The position numbers and the translations under genes are program-made. DNA of 64,000 nt from contig NZ_LAIR01000002.1 of NCBI RefSeq assembly GCF_001247745.1, positions 2,976,001 through 3,040,000 on the forward strand, in the 5' to 3' direction. This DNA is from Luteipulveratus halotolerans. GTDB taxonomy: Bacteria > Actinomycetota > Actinomycetes > Actinomycetales > Dermatophilaceae. Below are positions 17,666 to 25,776 of the stretch, in pieces. How positions within the stretch are numbered: the stretch's first letter is position 1; every line of letters begins with the position of its first letter. The notes beneath the pieces are model-generated. The model had not been told where the DNA came from. It did no database searches and worked only from the letters and a program-made list of their open reading frames with translations.

Positions 17666-18008
17666 AGACACAACACGAAGTGTCCGGAAACCCCGGGGCG
17701 GTTCACTGCTGGGACACCTTCGCGTCAGCCGCGACGTGGGGCGCCCACGCACCACACCAGACGCGGTCCGCGGCGACAAGGCGTACTCCTCACGCGCGAT
17801 CCGCGCTCACCTACGTGCCCGCGGGATCAAGGCCGTCATCCCCGAACCCGACGACCAGAAGGGCCACCGCAAGCGCCGCGGATCACGCGGTGGCAGACCC
17901 GTCGGGCTCGATGCCGCCGACTACAAGAACCGCAACGTCATGGGACCTGACCCCTGATCTTGGACACGCTGATTCCAGCACGGTGCTGGGGAAGCGAGAA
18001 TCCAAGGG

Positions 18009-18341
18009 ATGGCAAGGAAGAAGTACACGGACGAGTTCCGTCGGCGTGCGGTCGACTTGTACGAATCGACGCCGGGAGCGTCGTTGAAGGGCATCGCAGC
18101 GGACCTGGGGATCAGCCGGGGCGCGCTGGCGGAGTGGGTCGATCGGTTCGGTACCGGGGCCACGACGGGCGCGGTCCCGCGGCCGGCCCAGGCGGCCGGG
18201 CGGGCGGAATCGCAGTCGGCGCGGATCGCTCGCTTGGAGGCCGAGAACGCGACGTTGAAAGCGGAGCAGGTCAAGCTCGAGACGGAGCGGGACATCCTCC
18301 GTCAGGCGGCGAAGTATTTCGCCGGGGAGACGAACTGGTGA
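18009..18341 (+). CDS. IS3-family transposase OrfA
   Basis: 110 residues. ARKKYTDEFRRRAVDLYEST and KGIAADLGISRGALAEWVDR form the helix-turn-helix; ARIARLEAENATLKAEQVKL is a coiled coil. Its TGA overlaps the GTG of orfB, so expression may use either coupling or frameshifting. Confidence 0.93.
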   Translation: MARKKYTDEFRRRAVDLYESTPGASLKGIAADLGISRGALAEWVDRFGTGATTGAVPRPAQAAGRAESQSARIARLEAENATLKAEQVKLETERDILRQAAKYFAGETNW

Positions 18342-19246
18342 ACCGCTTCCAGTTCGTCCAGGACCACCAGGGCGCCTACGGCGTGAAGCGGTTGTGCGAA
18401 GTCATCGACGTGTCGCGTTCCTCGTTCTACGCCTGGGTCGCGGCGGGGCCCAGGCGTGCCGCGCGGGCGGCGGCGGATGCCGAACTGGCCGACCGAATCC
18501 GGGTGCTGCAGGACCCTGAGCAGGGCGGCGACCGGGCGTACGGGGCGCCGCGGATCACCGCGGAACTCAACGAGTCGACGCCCGGTGCGAAGCCGGTGAA
18601 CCGCAAGCGCGTCGCCCGAGTGATGCGCGAGCACGACCTGGCCGGCATCCGGCTGCGACGCCGGGTCAAGACAACGGTCCCAGATCAGTCAGGGCGCAAG
18701 TTCCCCGATCTGTTGCAACGCGACTTCACGGCGTCGGCGCCGAACCTGCGGTACGTCGGCGACATCACATATCTGCCGATCGCGGACGGCACGAACCTGT
18801 ACCTGGCGACAGTGATCGACCTGTGCTCGCGGAAGCTGGCCGGATGGGCGGTGGCCGACCACATGCGCACCGCGCTCGTCGAGGACGCACTCAAGGCCGC
18901 CCGCGCCGAACGCGGTTCGCTGCGTGGCGCGGTGTTCCACTCGGACCACGGCTCGACCTACACGTCGAAGGACTACGTCCGCCTCTGCACCGACTTCGGC
19001 GTCACGCAGTCGATGGGCGCGATCGGCTCGTCAGCGGACAACGCGTTGGCGGAATCGTTCAACGCGTCCCTGAAACGCGAGCTCCTGGCCGGCGCGCCGG
19101 CGTTCGCCGACCAGGCGTCGGCGTACCGGACCGCGTTCCGGTGGGCGAACCGGTACAACACCCGCCGACGCCACTCAGCGATCGGCAACATCGCCCCGAA
19201 CACCTACGAAGCCGCGTACTCGACTACCCTCGCGGAAGCGGCATAA
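18338..19246 (+). CDS. IS3-family transposase OrfB (DDE integrase core)
   Basis: 302 residues from the GTG at 18338. It has the HTH_21-type start VQDHQGAYGVKRLCEVIDV and the rve core with catalytic residues in YVGDITYLPIADGTNLY, GAVFHSDHGSTYTSKDY and NALAESFNASLKRELL. The frame is complete. Confidence 0.93.
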   Translation: MNRFQFVQDHQGAYGVKRLCEVIDVSRSSFYAWVAAGPRRAARAAADAELADRIRVLQDPEQGGDRAYGAPRITAELNESTPGAKPVNRKRVARVMREHDLAGIRLRRRVKTTVPDQSGRKFPDLLQRDFTASAPNLRYVGDITYLPIADGTNLYLATVIDLCSRKLAGWAVADHMRTALVEDALKAARAERGSLRGAVFHSDHGSTYTSKDYVRLCTDFGVTQSMGAIGSSADNALAESFNASLKRELLAGAPAFADQASAYRTAFRWANRYNTRRRHSAIGNIAPNTYEAAYSTTLAEAA

Positions 19247-19424
19247 CCGAAACGACACCGTGTCCACGATCACGGGTCAAGGCCCCATCGAGCGCCGCTT
19301 CTGCCACGTCAAGCAATGGCGCGCACTGGCCACCCGCTATGACAAACACGCCATCATCTACCGCGCCGCCGTCCTCATCCACGCCGCCATCGCCTGGACC
19401 CAGCAATTATCAGACACGCCCTAG

Positions 19425-20546
19425 TTGTTGCGGCGCATGAGGTTGGTGACACGGCCGGGTAGCTAAGGGCGGGCAGGTCCCTGCGGCGACAGGATGAAGG
19501 TGTCAAGCCGTTCATCACGTCGAGTCAGCCGAAGGAACCTGCCCTATGCCCCACAGTAAAGCCGCCCTGTCGTTCGAAGGACGTCGTCGCCTGGTGCGCC
19601 GGTGCCAGCACCGCCCGATCGCGCACGTCGCAGCGGAGGCCGCGGTCTCGCGGCAGTGCTTGTCGAAGTGGTACGCCCGGTGGCGTGAGCACGGCGACGA
19701 AGGGTTGCACGACCGGACCAGCCGGCCCCGCCGTTCCCCGACCGCCACACCGCCGCAGGTGGTGGAACAGGTCATCGCGTTGCGCAAACGCAAGTGGTCC
19801 GCGCGGCGGATCCATCTGGAGCTGAGCGCCCAGGGCGTCAGGATCGCGGTGTGCACGATCAGCCGGATCCTGGTCCGGCACGGACTGAACCGGCTGCGGC
19901 ACCTGGACGTTGACGGGGAACCGTTGCGGGCGCCGGGAAAGATCACTGCCCGGTACCCCGGGCACATGACCCACCTGGACGTGAAGAAGGTCGGGCGCAT
20001 CCCCGACGGCGGCGGGTGGCGGGTGCACGGTCGCGGGTCGGCCCAGGCCAAGGCCGCCGACCGGGCCAAGACCCGTGGCGCCCGCACCGGGTACACCTAC
20101 CTGCACTCCGCCCTCGACGGGTTCTCCCGGCTGGCCTACACCGAAGCCCACGACGACGAGAAGGCCGTCACCGCGATCGGGTTCTTGTTCCGTGCCCGGG
20201 TGTTCTTCGCCGCGCACGGCATCACCCGCTTCACCCGGATCGTGACTGACAACGGGTCCTGCTACCGCGCCAGTGCGTTCACCCGGGCCGTGCACTCCTT
20301 CGCGGCCAAGCATCAGCGGATCAAGGCGTTCACGCCCAAGCACAACGGCAAGGTCGAGCGCTACCAGCAGACCTACACCCACGAGGTCCTCTACGCCGCC
20401 GCGTACGAGTCCGAGCAGCAGCGTCGCGACCAGCTCCAGGTGTGGCAGGTCCACTACAACTACCATCGCCCCCACACCGCCGCGGGCGATCAGCCGCCGG
20501 CCTCACGACTGCCAGCCGGCGTCACCAACCTCATGCTCAGTTACAC
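19425..20546 (+). mobile_element. IS481-family element (1122 bp) flanked by CTAG
   Basis: Both ends carry GCATGAGGTTGGTGAC in inverted orientation about 10 bases in, with CTAG directly repeated outside (19421-19424, 20547-20550). CTAG-centred duplication is the known preference of IS481 in Bordetella. The right flank continues a tetR gene in phase, so that gene was the target. Confidence 0.88.
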
Positions 20547-20550
20547 CTAG
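19546..20550 (+). CDS. IS481-family transposase
   Basis: 334 residues with an N-terminal helix-turn-helix (HVAAEAAVSRQCLSKWYARW) and an rve core. Catalytic positions lie in GHMTHLDVKKVGRIPDGGG, RIVTDNGSCYRASAF and KAFTPKHNGKVERYQQT; the end NYHRPHTAAGDQPPASRL is typical. The stop TAG lies in the CTAG outside the element's end, so the element borrows its stop codon from its target. An AAGGAA precedes the ATG. Confidence 0.94.
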   Translation: MPHSKAALSFEGRRRLVRRCQHRPIAHVAAEAAVSRQCLSKWYARWREHGDEGLHDRTSRPRRSPTATPPQVVEQVIALRKRKWSARRIHLELSAQGVRIAVCTISRILVRHGLNRLRHLDVDGEPLRAPGKITARYPGHMTHLDVKKVGRIPDGGGWRVHGRGSAQAKAADRAKTRGARTGYTYLHSALDGFSRLAYTEAHDDEKAVTAIGFLFRARVFFAAHGITRFTRIVTDNGSCYRASAFTRAVHSFAAKHQRIKAFTPKHNGKVERYQQTYTHEVLYAAAYESEQQRRDQLQVWQVHYNYHRPHTAAGDQPPASRLPAGVTNLMLSYT

Positions 20551-20834
20551 TCGGCGATCTCGGCCAAGAGGTCTCCACCCTCCCCGACGGCTACCGTGAA
20601 GCACTCGAAGACGTGCTGCGCGACTGGGAACGTCGCGTCGCGGCGTGCCTGCGACTGGCCGCAGACGCAGACGAGATCCCGCCCGGCTCCGACTGCGCCG
20701 AACTGGCGTCGTTCTTCTGGGTGGGTTGGGAAGGCGCGATCCTTCGCGCCCGCCTGACCCGCGACGTCCGACCGATGGAAGTGTTCTTCGCCGGTTACCT
20801 CGCATCCGCCCGCATCCATCCCGGGAGACCATGA
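20551..20834 (+). pseudogene. TetR-family regulator, 3' fragment
   Basis: The reading frame VGDLGQEVSTLPDGYREALE and GSDCAELASFFWVGWEGAIL matches the C-terminal ligand domain of TetR regulators. The DNA-binding N-terminus is absent: the sequence starts at the IS481 joint, and what lies beyond IS481 and IS5 is host DNA. The fragment overlaps the start of the oxidoreductase gene by four bases (ATGA). It presumably once regulated that gene, which would now be unregulated. Confidence 0.8.
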
Positions 20835-21816
20835 TGTTCAGCGCAATCTCCATCGACAAGACCGACGCCGGATACCAGGCCGCGCTGCGCGAACTCGACG
20901 AGAGCGAGCTACCTAACGGTGACGTCACGGTGCGCGTGTCGTACAGCGGCCTGAACTACAAGGATGCCCTCGCGATCATGGGAAAGGCGCCGGTCGTGCG
21001 CCGCTTCCCGATGGTGCCCGGGATCGACCTCGCCGGTGTCGTGGAACACAGCGACAGCCCCTCTTATGCGCCTGGTGACCGGGTGCTGGTGAATGGGTGG
21101 GGCATCGGCGAGACGCACTGGGGCGGCCTCACCCAGCGGGCTCGTGTGAGCGCGGACTGGCTCGTGCCGGTTCCTGATGCGATCTCGGAGCGGCAGGCGA
21201 TGTCGATCGGCACAGCCGGATACACGGCCATGCTCTCCCTCATGGCCCTCGAATCGCACGGCCTCAGCCCTGATGCGGGTGATGTCCTCGTCACGGGCGC
21301 GAACGGCGGAGTCGGCGGGTTCGCGATCGCGCTGCTGGCACGCGGCGGCTACTCGGTCGTTGCGTCGACCGGCCGTCCCGCTGAAGCCGACTACCAGCGC
21401 CGCCTCGGCGCCACGACGATCATCGACCGGACAGAGCTGTCGGAGCCCGGCCGGCCGCTCGGCAAGGAACGCTGGGCGGCTGCGATCGACTCCGTCGGCA
21501 GCCATACCCTTGCGAATGCCTGTGCCGGGACGAAGGCGGCGGCGCCGTCGCCGCATGCGGGAACGCACAGGGCATGGATCTGCCCGCCACCGTCGCACCG
21601 TTCATCCTGCGCGGGGTGAGCCTGCTCGGCATCAACAGCGTCACCCAGCCCCACGACAAGCGCGTCGCAGCATGGAACCGCCTGGCTGACGAGCTCGACC
21701 TGGACTTGCTGCCCGCTATGAGCCGCGAGGTCGGCCTGAGCGAGGCCCTCTCCGTTGCCGATGACCTTCTGGACAGCCGCATCCGCGGCCGGATCGTCGT
21801 CGACGTGAACCGCTGA
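20831..21816 (+). pseudogene. Zinc-free quinone oxidoreductase (YhdH/AcuI type), frameshifted
   Basis: MDR-superfamily NADPH reductase of the YhdH/YhfP acrylyl-CoA-reductase group. FSAISIDKTDAGYQAALREL, GLNYKDALAI, the pocket motif VPGIDLAGVVE and the NADPH loop VTGANGGVGGFAIALLAR are intact. Near 21535 the frame shifts: the upstream frame runs into a junk tail and stops at 21620, while the true C-terminus (MDLPATVAPFILRGVSLLGI ... SRIRGRIVVDVNR) continues from about 21545 in another frame. One missing base in the GGCGGCGGC run explains it. Sequencing error is possible, but the surroundings are decaying. Confidence 0.85.
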
Positions 21817-21853
21817 CCATCCCCCAAGACCACACAAACGAAAGAGGAAGACC

Positions 21854-22495
21854 ATGACGAAGATCACCGTGCTCGGAGCCGGCGGACGCAGCGCAAAACA
21901 CGCCATCGCCGCGCTCCTCGAGGAGCCTGCCAACGAGCTGACCCTCTACCTGCGTCGCCCCCAGAGCCTGCCGGATGTTCCCAGCGGCCGCGTCCAGGTC
22001 GTCGAGGGTGACGTGCTCGACAAAGATCTCCTCACACGCACTGTCACGGGACAGGACATCGTCTACGCGAACCTCGGCGGAAGCGACATCGAAGCTCAAG
22101 CCCGCGCCGTCGTCGCAGCGCTGACCGCCGCGGGAACGCGACGTTTGATCTGGATCTCTACCCTCGGCATCTACGACGAGGTGCCCGGCGAGTACGGCAA
22201 GTGGAATCACCAGATGCTCGACGGCGGATACCTGCAGACGTACAGCGCCGCCGCGAAAGTGATCGAGGAGTCCGCTCTCGATTACACGATCATCCGTCCC
22301 GCCTGGCTGTCCGACGATGATGAGGTCGACTACGAGCTGACCCAGAAGGGCGAGCCCTTCCAGGGCACCGAGGTGTCCCGCAAGAGTGTCGGCGCGCTCG
22401 TCGCCGAGCTCGTCAAGAACCCGGCCGACAGCATCGGTGCCTCGCTTGGCGTGAACAAGCCTGGCACCGACGGCGACAAGCCCTCGTGGTACTGA
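21854..22495 (+). CDS. NAD(P)H-binding atypical SDR
   Basis: 213-residue Rossmann-fold protein of the NAD(P)H-binding/NmrA-like short-chain group. The nucleotide motif is ITVLGAGGRSAKHAIAALL; then VEGDVLDKDLLTRTVTGQD and the usual FTIIRPAWL-like block (LDYTIIRPAWLSDDDEVDYE). Possible roles are reduction of small substrates or redox sensing. AGAGGAAG precedes the ATG. It is the only undamaged gene in the oxidoreductase-luciferase part of the island and lies 37 bases after the frameshifted reductase. Confidence 0.88.
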   Translation: MTKITVLGAGGRSAKHAIAALLEEPANELTLYLRRPQSLPDVPSGRVQVVEGDVLDKDLLTRTVTGQDIVYANLGGSDIEAQARAVVAALTAAGTRRLIWISTLGIYDEVPGEYGKWNHQMLDGGYLQTYSAAAKVIEESALDYTIIRPAWLSDDDEVDYELTQKGEPFQGTEVSRKSVGALVAELVKNPADSIGASLGVNKPGTDGDKPSWY

Positions 22496-22507
22496 ATGGA
22501 GCATGCC

Positions 22508-22859
22508 ATGACAGCTCTAGACGCGCTCACCGAGGACGGCTTGTCCCTCGGGATCGAGCTGCCCATGGACAATGACCTCGCCCGACGAGACGTCTCGGGT
22601 CAGGGTCTACTCCCTGATCTGACGCGGCATCAGGAGCGTGCGCAGCTCGCCGACAGGCTCGGGTTCCGGGCCCTTTGGCTGCGGGACGTGCCGATGCGGC
22701 GACCGCGCGACTTCGGCGACGCAGGTCAGATCTTCGACCCCGTCCCCTACCTTGGCTACCTCGCCGCATCGACGCAGCAGATACTGCTCGGCACGGCGGG
22801 GATAGTGCTCCCGCTGCGGCACCCCGTGACACTGGCAAAGGAGGCCGCGGGACTGTCCG
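22508..22859 (+). pseudogene. Luciferase-like flavin monooxygenase, N-terminal fragment
   Basis: The segment GLSLGIELPMDNDLARRDV, then RHQERAQLADRLGFRALWLR and FDPVPYLGYLAASTQQILLG through LRHPVTLAKEAAGLSG, matches the N-terminal third of LLM-class, F420/FMN-dependent oxidoreductases of the BA3436 type. After 22859 the frame leaves the family and runs into IS sequence. The remaining two thirds are nowhere in the window. GGAG six bases before the ATG at 22508 supports this start. Confidence 0.85.
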
Positions 22860-22908
22860 GTTATCGGTGTAACCGGCGTACTTGGTTACAGGTTCTCGGC
22901 CGCGGGCA
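22860..22908. other. Unassigned 49-bp joint between luciferase fragment and IS3 element C
   Basis: Neither the luciferase gene nor the IS3 end explains this stretch. It holds a small inverted repeat GGTTA / TAACC near its start and reads as another lost element's edge. Its presence, and the lack of a direct repeat around element C, imply an additional rearrangement here. Confidence 0.5.
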
Positions 22909-22941
22909 GGGACTGCTGCACGAACAGGTGACAGGTGGTAG

Positions 22942-23839
22942 TCATGCCGCCTGATCGGCTGGCGTGGTCATGATCGTCTCGTACTCGATGGGGGTCAACT
23001 GGCCGAGGCGGTCTTGGCGTCGACGTCGGTGGTAGGTGCGTTCGGTCCAGGTGATGATCGCGATCCGCAGGTCTTCGCGGGTGTCCCAGGTGCGGCGGTC
23101 CAGGACGTTCTTCTGCAGCAGCGCGAAGAAGGACTCCATCGCGGCGTTGTCACCGGCAGCGCCGACCCGGCCCATCGACCCGGTCAGCGTGCTGGTTCAA
23201 GGCGTGCACGAACTTGCGTGAGCGGAACTGGCTACCGCGGTCGGAGTGCACGATGCACCCGGTGACGTCCTGCCCCTGCGCGCGTCGCCGCGCGACGGCC
23301 GAGTCCAGGGCTGCGACCGCGAGGGCTGACCTCATCCGGTCGCTGATGGAGTAGCCCACGATCCGCCCGGAGCAGGCGTCCTTGATCGCGCACAGGTACA
23401 GCTTCCCCTCACCAGTGCGGTGCTCGGTGATGTCGGTCAGCCACACCTGGTTCGGCGCGGCGGCGGTGAAGGAGTGCCGGATCACACCGTGCTCGTCCTC
23501 AACAGCGAGCAGGTCATCGTGCACCGGTGGCCCGGGCTTCTTGCCGTGGCTGCCGCGCTTCTTGCCGAAGACCGACCACCAGGCGTTCGCCGAACAGATC
23601 CGCCACGCCGTGCGCGGCGTCATCACCTCACCCGCGCCGGCGGCCTCCACAAGCAAGTACCGGTACCCGAACTCCGGATCATCACGGTGGGCATCGAACA
23701 ACGCGTTGGCCCGGTAGGCCGCCTGCAGCTCACGACCGGTGACCGGACTGGCCAGCCAGGCGTAATACTTCTGACGGTGGAGCTTCAGGACCCGGCACGT
23801 GACCGTCACGGGAATCCCGTCAGCGGCCAGCTCACTCAC
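22942..23839 (-). pseudogene. IS3-family transposase OrfB, frameshifted
   Basis: From 23839 the frame gives LAADGIPVTVTCRVLKLHRQ, then VWLTDITEHRTGEGKLYLCA and GCIVHSDRGSQFRSRKF (first and second catalytic regions), until about 23175. There it shifts to the frame MGRVGAAGDNAAMESFFALL ... QLTPIEYETIMTT, which carries the catalytic glutamate and runs to 22942. One indel near 23175 separates them, so no active enzyme is expected. Confidence 0.87.
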
Positions 23840-24144
23840 GAGCGGGTAGAGCCTTTTCCCGGCAGATGCGCCTGAGACAGGTAAGCCGCCGCCCGGCGCA
23901 GCACCTCGTTCTCCTGCTCCAGCAGCCGTATCCGCCGGTTGGCCTCCCGCAGGTCAGCAGACTCAGCCGTGGTCGTGCCCGGCTTGTCGCCATCATCGAT
24001 CGCGGCCTGGCGCAACCACTTGTTCAACGTCATCGGGTGGACACCGAAGTCCTTGGCGACCTGCTCCAGCGTCACACCCGGCTCACGACCGCGGGCGACG
24101 CGCACGACATCATCACGAAACTCTCGGGGGTAGGGCTTAGGCAC
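23836..24144 (-). CDS. IS3-family transposase OrfA
   Basis: About 102 residues from the GTG at 24144 (VPKPYPREFRDDVVRVARG), with GGAAGG upstream. The helix-turn-helix LEQVAKDFGVHPMTLNKWLR is followed by a coiled coil LREANRRIRLLEQENEVLRR. It overlaps the orfB frame by four bases. Intact, but without a working OrfB it can only bind ends. Confidence 0.9.
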   Translation of the reverse strand: MPKPYPREFRDDVVRVARGREPGVTLEQVAKDFGVHPMTLNKWLRQAAIDDGDKPGTTTAESADLREANRRIRLLEQENEVLRRAAAYLSQAHLPGKGSTRS

Positions 24145-24224
24145 AGCAACATCCTTCCAGGCCACCCTCACGGGCAAGCCAGATCAGATGTCACCTGTTC
24201 GTGCAGCAGTCCCGAACGATTGAT

Positions 24225-24710
24225 ATGAGCAGCACAGACACCATCGCCACGACTGCGAGCGACCCGACAGCGGTTGTCGCGACCGCGCAGTTCCTCACCC
24301 CCGTCGTACTCGGCCTTCAGGCGCTGACCATCAACGCCAAGCAGGCGCACTGGCACGTGCGTGGCGCGAACTTCGTCGGCGTTCACGAGTTGCTGGACAC
24401 CATCGCAGGCAACGCCGGCGAGTTCGCCGACGCGGCGGCGGAACGCATCGTCGCCCTCGGTCTCCCGCTCGACGCCCGCGTCAGCGCGGTCGCCGAGAAG
24501 AGCTCCGTGACAAGCGTTCCGGCCGACTTCGCGAACTCAGACGACCTTGTGCACGCGGTGATCGCAGACATCGACAGGCTCCTCGCGGACGTCCGCGCAG
24601 CGGTTGACGGCCTCGACGGGATCGACCTGACCAGTCAGGACGTCGCGATCGAGATCCAGCGAGGTCTCGACAAGGACCGCTGGTTCCTCGTGTCTCACAT
24701 CGCAGCCTGA
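24225..24710 (+). CDS. dps: Dps-family DNA-protecting ferritin-like protein
   Basis: 161-residue four-helix ferritin-like protein that oxidises and stores iron and shields DNA in stress. The dinuclear ferroxidase residues are in NAKQAHWHVRGANFVGVHEL and DTIAGNAGEFADAAAERIV; the dodecamer-type fold is expected. It starts at the ATG at 24225. Only 11 bases separate the ATG from IS3 element C, and no Shine-Dalgarno sequence is visible in them. Its own promoter and leader have been replaced, so expression may now depend on the IS or be lost. Confidence 0.9.
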   Translation: MSSTDTIATTASDPTAVVATAQFLTPVVLGLQALTINAKQAHWHVRGANFVGVHELLDTIAGNAGEFADAAAERIVALGLPLDARVSAVAEKSSVTSVPADFANSDDLVHAVIADIDRLLADVRAAVDGLDGIDLTSQDVAIEIQRGLDKDRWFLVSHIAA

Positions 24711-24723
24711 CCGATCTGCCAAA

Positions 24724-24758
24724 GCGGCGCCTCTCACCGGTCCGGTGAGAGGCGCCGC
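24724..24758. terminator. Hairpin terminator between dps and ridA
   Basis: A 16-bp perfect stem (GCGGCGCCTCTCACCG) closes on three bases. It sits between the convergent dps and ridA ends and would serve both. Confidence 0.85.
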
Positions 24759-24790
24759 GCGCACTACGTTGTGCAGTCGGACAACACGGG

Positions 24791-25201
24791 CTAATCGAGA
24801 ATCGCGGTGACTTCGAGCTCAACGAGAACGTCCGGCTCGAAGAGGTAGTCGACCCCGATCAGGGACGCGGGCGGCAAGGGCTGAGGCAGCTTCAGCTCCT
24901 CAGCGACCCGAGCGATCCCGTCCATGAAGGGTGCGATCTTCTCGGGCTCCCAATCGGTGACGTAGAAGGTCATCCGAAGCGCATCGTCGAAGGATGCACC
25001 CGCGCCTGCGAGCGCACGAGCTGTGTTGCGGAGAACCTCCGCGACCTGACCCGCGAGATCGTTGACCGCGATGGGCTTTCCTTCCTCACTACGGGCGACC
25101 TGGCCGCTGATATGCACGTGACGCGTGCCGGTGCCAATGGCGACGTGATCATACGGCGTTCCTGGCTGGAGACCGGCGGGACTGAAGCGTGTGACTGGCA
25201 T
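24791..25201 (-). CDS. RidA/YjgF-family enamine/imine deaminase-like protein
   Basis: 136-residue small trimeric-fold protein. Family members hydrolyse reactive enamine/imine intermediates made by PLP enzymes. VTRFSPAGLQPGTPYDHVAI, HVHISGQVARSEEG and the end SLIGVDYLFEPDVLVELEVT fit the family. The conserved arginine block that usually reads CTR or R-V-E is here LIGVDYLFEPDVL without an evident substrate arginine, so it may belong to a non-archetypal subgroup. GAGGACC precedes the ATG. It is divergent from an HxlR regulator that probably controls it. Confidence 0.88.
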   Translation of the reverse strand: MPVTRFSPAGLQPGTPYDHVAIGTGTRHVHISGQVARSEEGKPIAVNDLAGQVAEVLRNTARALAGAGASFDDALRMTFYVTDWEPEKIAPFMDGIARVAEELKLPQPLPPASLIGVDYLFEPDVLVELEVTAILD

Positions 25202-25244
25202 AGAAGGTCCTCTTCGTTGGTGGCTTACTATTGATACTTGGTAG

Positions 25245-25260
25245 TTGAAGGACACTTCAA
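25245..25260. promoter_or_regulatory. Candidate HxlR operator
   Basis: An inverted repeat TTGAAG-GACA-CTTCAA lies in the divergent ridA-hxlR space, just downstream of a second imperfect symmetry ACTA...TAGT. Its position overlaps the ribosome site of hxlR, which suits autoregulation. Confidence 0.6.
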
Positions 25261-25274
25261 GGAGACCTGGTTTC

Positions 25275-25652
25275 ATGGCCGATACCGACGCCGTACGCGA
25301 AAGCGAGCTGCGTATCGCGACGCCGCATCGCGAGCTGCTCGACCAGGTGCTCGACAAGTGGTCACTCAGCGTGCTGAACGAACTGTGCCAGCGACCCTGT
25401 CGGTTCAACGAGTTACGGCGAGCGATTCCGGGAGTGACGCAGAAGTCCCTCACGGCGACGTTGCGTCGGCTGGAGCGAAACGGCGTCGTGCAACGCCGAG
25501 TCATCAGCACGCGGCCGGTGGCCGTCGAGTACGGGATCACTGCCTTGGGTAAGACGTTGCGCGGGCCGATTGACGCGCTCGTCGCCTGGGCAGATGAGCA
25601 ACTGCCGAACATTGAACGCGCACGCGTCGCCTTCGACGAAGACGAACAGTAG
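25275..25652 (+). CDS. HxlR-family winged-helix transcriptional regulator
   Basis: 125 residues. The HxlR pattern is clear: LLDQVLDKWSLSVLNELCQR, RFNELRRAIPGVTQKSLTAT, LRRLERNGVVQRRVI and VEYGITALGKTLRGPIDALV. Members sense electrophiles or aldehydes, often through a cysteine; Cys in LNELCQRPCRF is a candidate. AAGGAG lies about ten bases before the ATG. It probably represses the divergent ridA gene. GC and codon choice look milder than in host genes. Confidence 0.92.
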   Translation: MADTDAVRESELRIATPHRELLDQVLDKWSLSVLNELCQRPCRFNELRRAIPGVTQKSLTATLRRLERNGVVQRRVISTRPVAVEYGITALGKTLRGPIDALVAWADEQLPNIERARVAFDEDEQ

Positions 25653-25776
25653 ACGTCGGGACATCTTTCCCCTCGCGACCAAGCAAGGGCGCGGCTCAGT
25701 TCTCTGTCGGATGTTCAGGCTTTGCGCCTTCTCTGTCTCCCATGACGGCGTTCCAGCGAGCCCCAAGAGGAAGTCA

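Larger units (their letters stand above)
16374..17705 (+). mobile_element. IS3-family element A (1332 bp) inside the IS5 transposase
   Basis: Terminal inverted repeats TGAACCGCCCCGGG on the left and its near complement at the right, bounded by a 3-bp duplication CTG (16371-16373 and 17706-17708). It carries an overlapping orfA/orfB pair and looks complete. The duplication restores the IS5 frame across the joint, so this insertion is clean and comparatively recent. Confidence 0.93.
17942..19285 (+). mobile_element. IS3-family element B (1344 bp) inside the IS5 transposase
   Basis: The 26-base ends match with a few differences (GGGACCTGACCCCTGATC at left; GGGCCTTGACCCGTGATC on the other strand at right). 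A 3-bp duplication CAT lies at 17939-17941 and 19286-19288. It carries an orfA/orfB pair distinct from element A, so two unrelated IS3 types hit the same IS5 copy. Confidence 0.93.
15802..19420 (+). mobile_element. IS5-family element (IS427-like), interrupted by two IS3 elements
   Basis: Ends are GGCGTGTCTGACAAATAG on the left and, on the other strand at the right, GGCGTGTCTGATAATTGC, with CTAG directly repeated outside. Removing the two inserted IS3 elements and their 3-bp duplications leaves about 937 bp, the normal size of this group. It was the host DNA for two later insertions, so it is now inactive. Confidence 0.9.
15848..19424 (+). pseudogene. IS5-family transposase, broken into three pieces
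   Basis: DDE transposase. Part one (15848-16243) reads SRFQLLSDAQWSLIEEMLP, then GIIYRYRCGIAWRDLPESFG and LSVDSTIARAHQHA, carrying the first catalytic aspartate. A switch of reading frame near 16205, normal for two-frame members of the IS427 group, continues as NYTNLLQEPPDHAIGRSRGG and AGQAGDSPVFLPL to 16373. The middle part (17709-17941) has DAVRGDKAYSSRAIRAHL, the second aspartate region. The last part (19289-19424) has IERRFCHVKQWRALATRYD with the catalytic glutamate. The pieces are separated by IS3 elements at 16374-17705 and 17942-19285. The stop TAG is supplied by the flanking CTAG target sequence. Confidence 0.9.
22909..24213 (-). mobile_element. IS3-family element C (1305 bp)
   Basis: Inverted ends GGGACTGCTGCACGAACAGG at left and its complement at right. 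I find no convincing target duplication (GCA before, GAA after), unlike elements A and B. The transposase pair reads on the minus strand and orfB is frameshifted. The right end stops 11 bases before the dps start codon. Confidence 0.88.
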
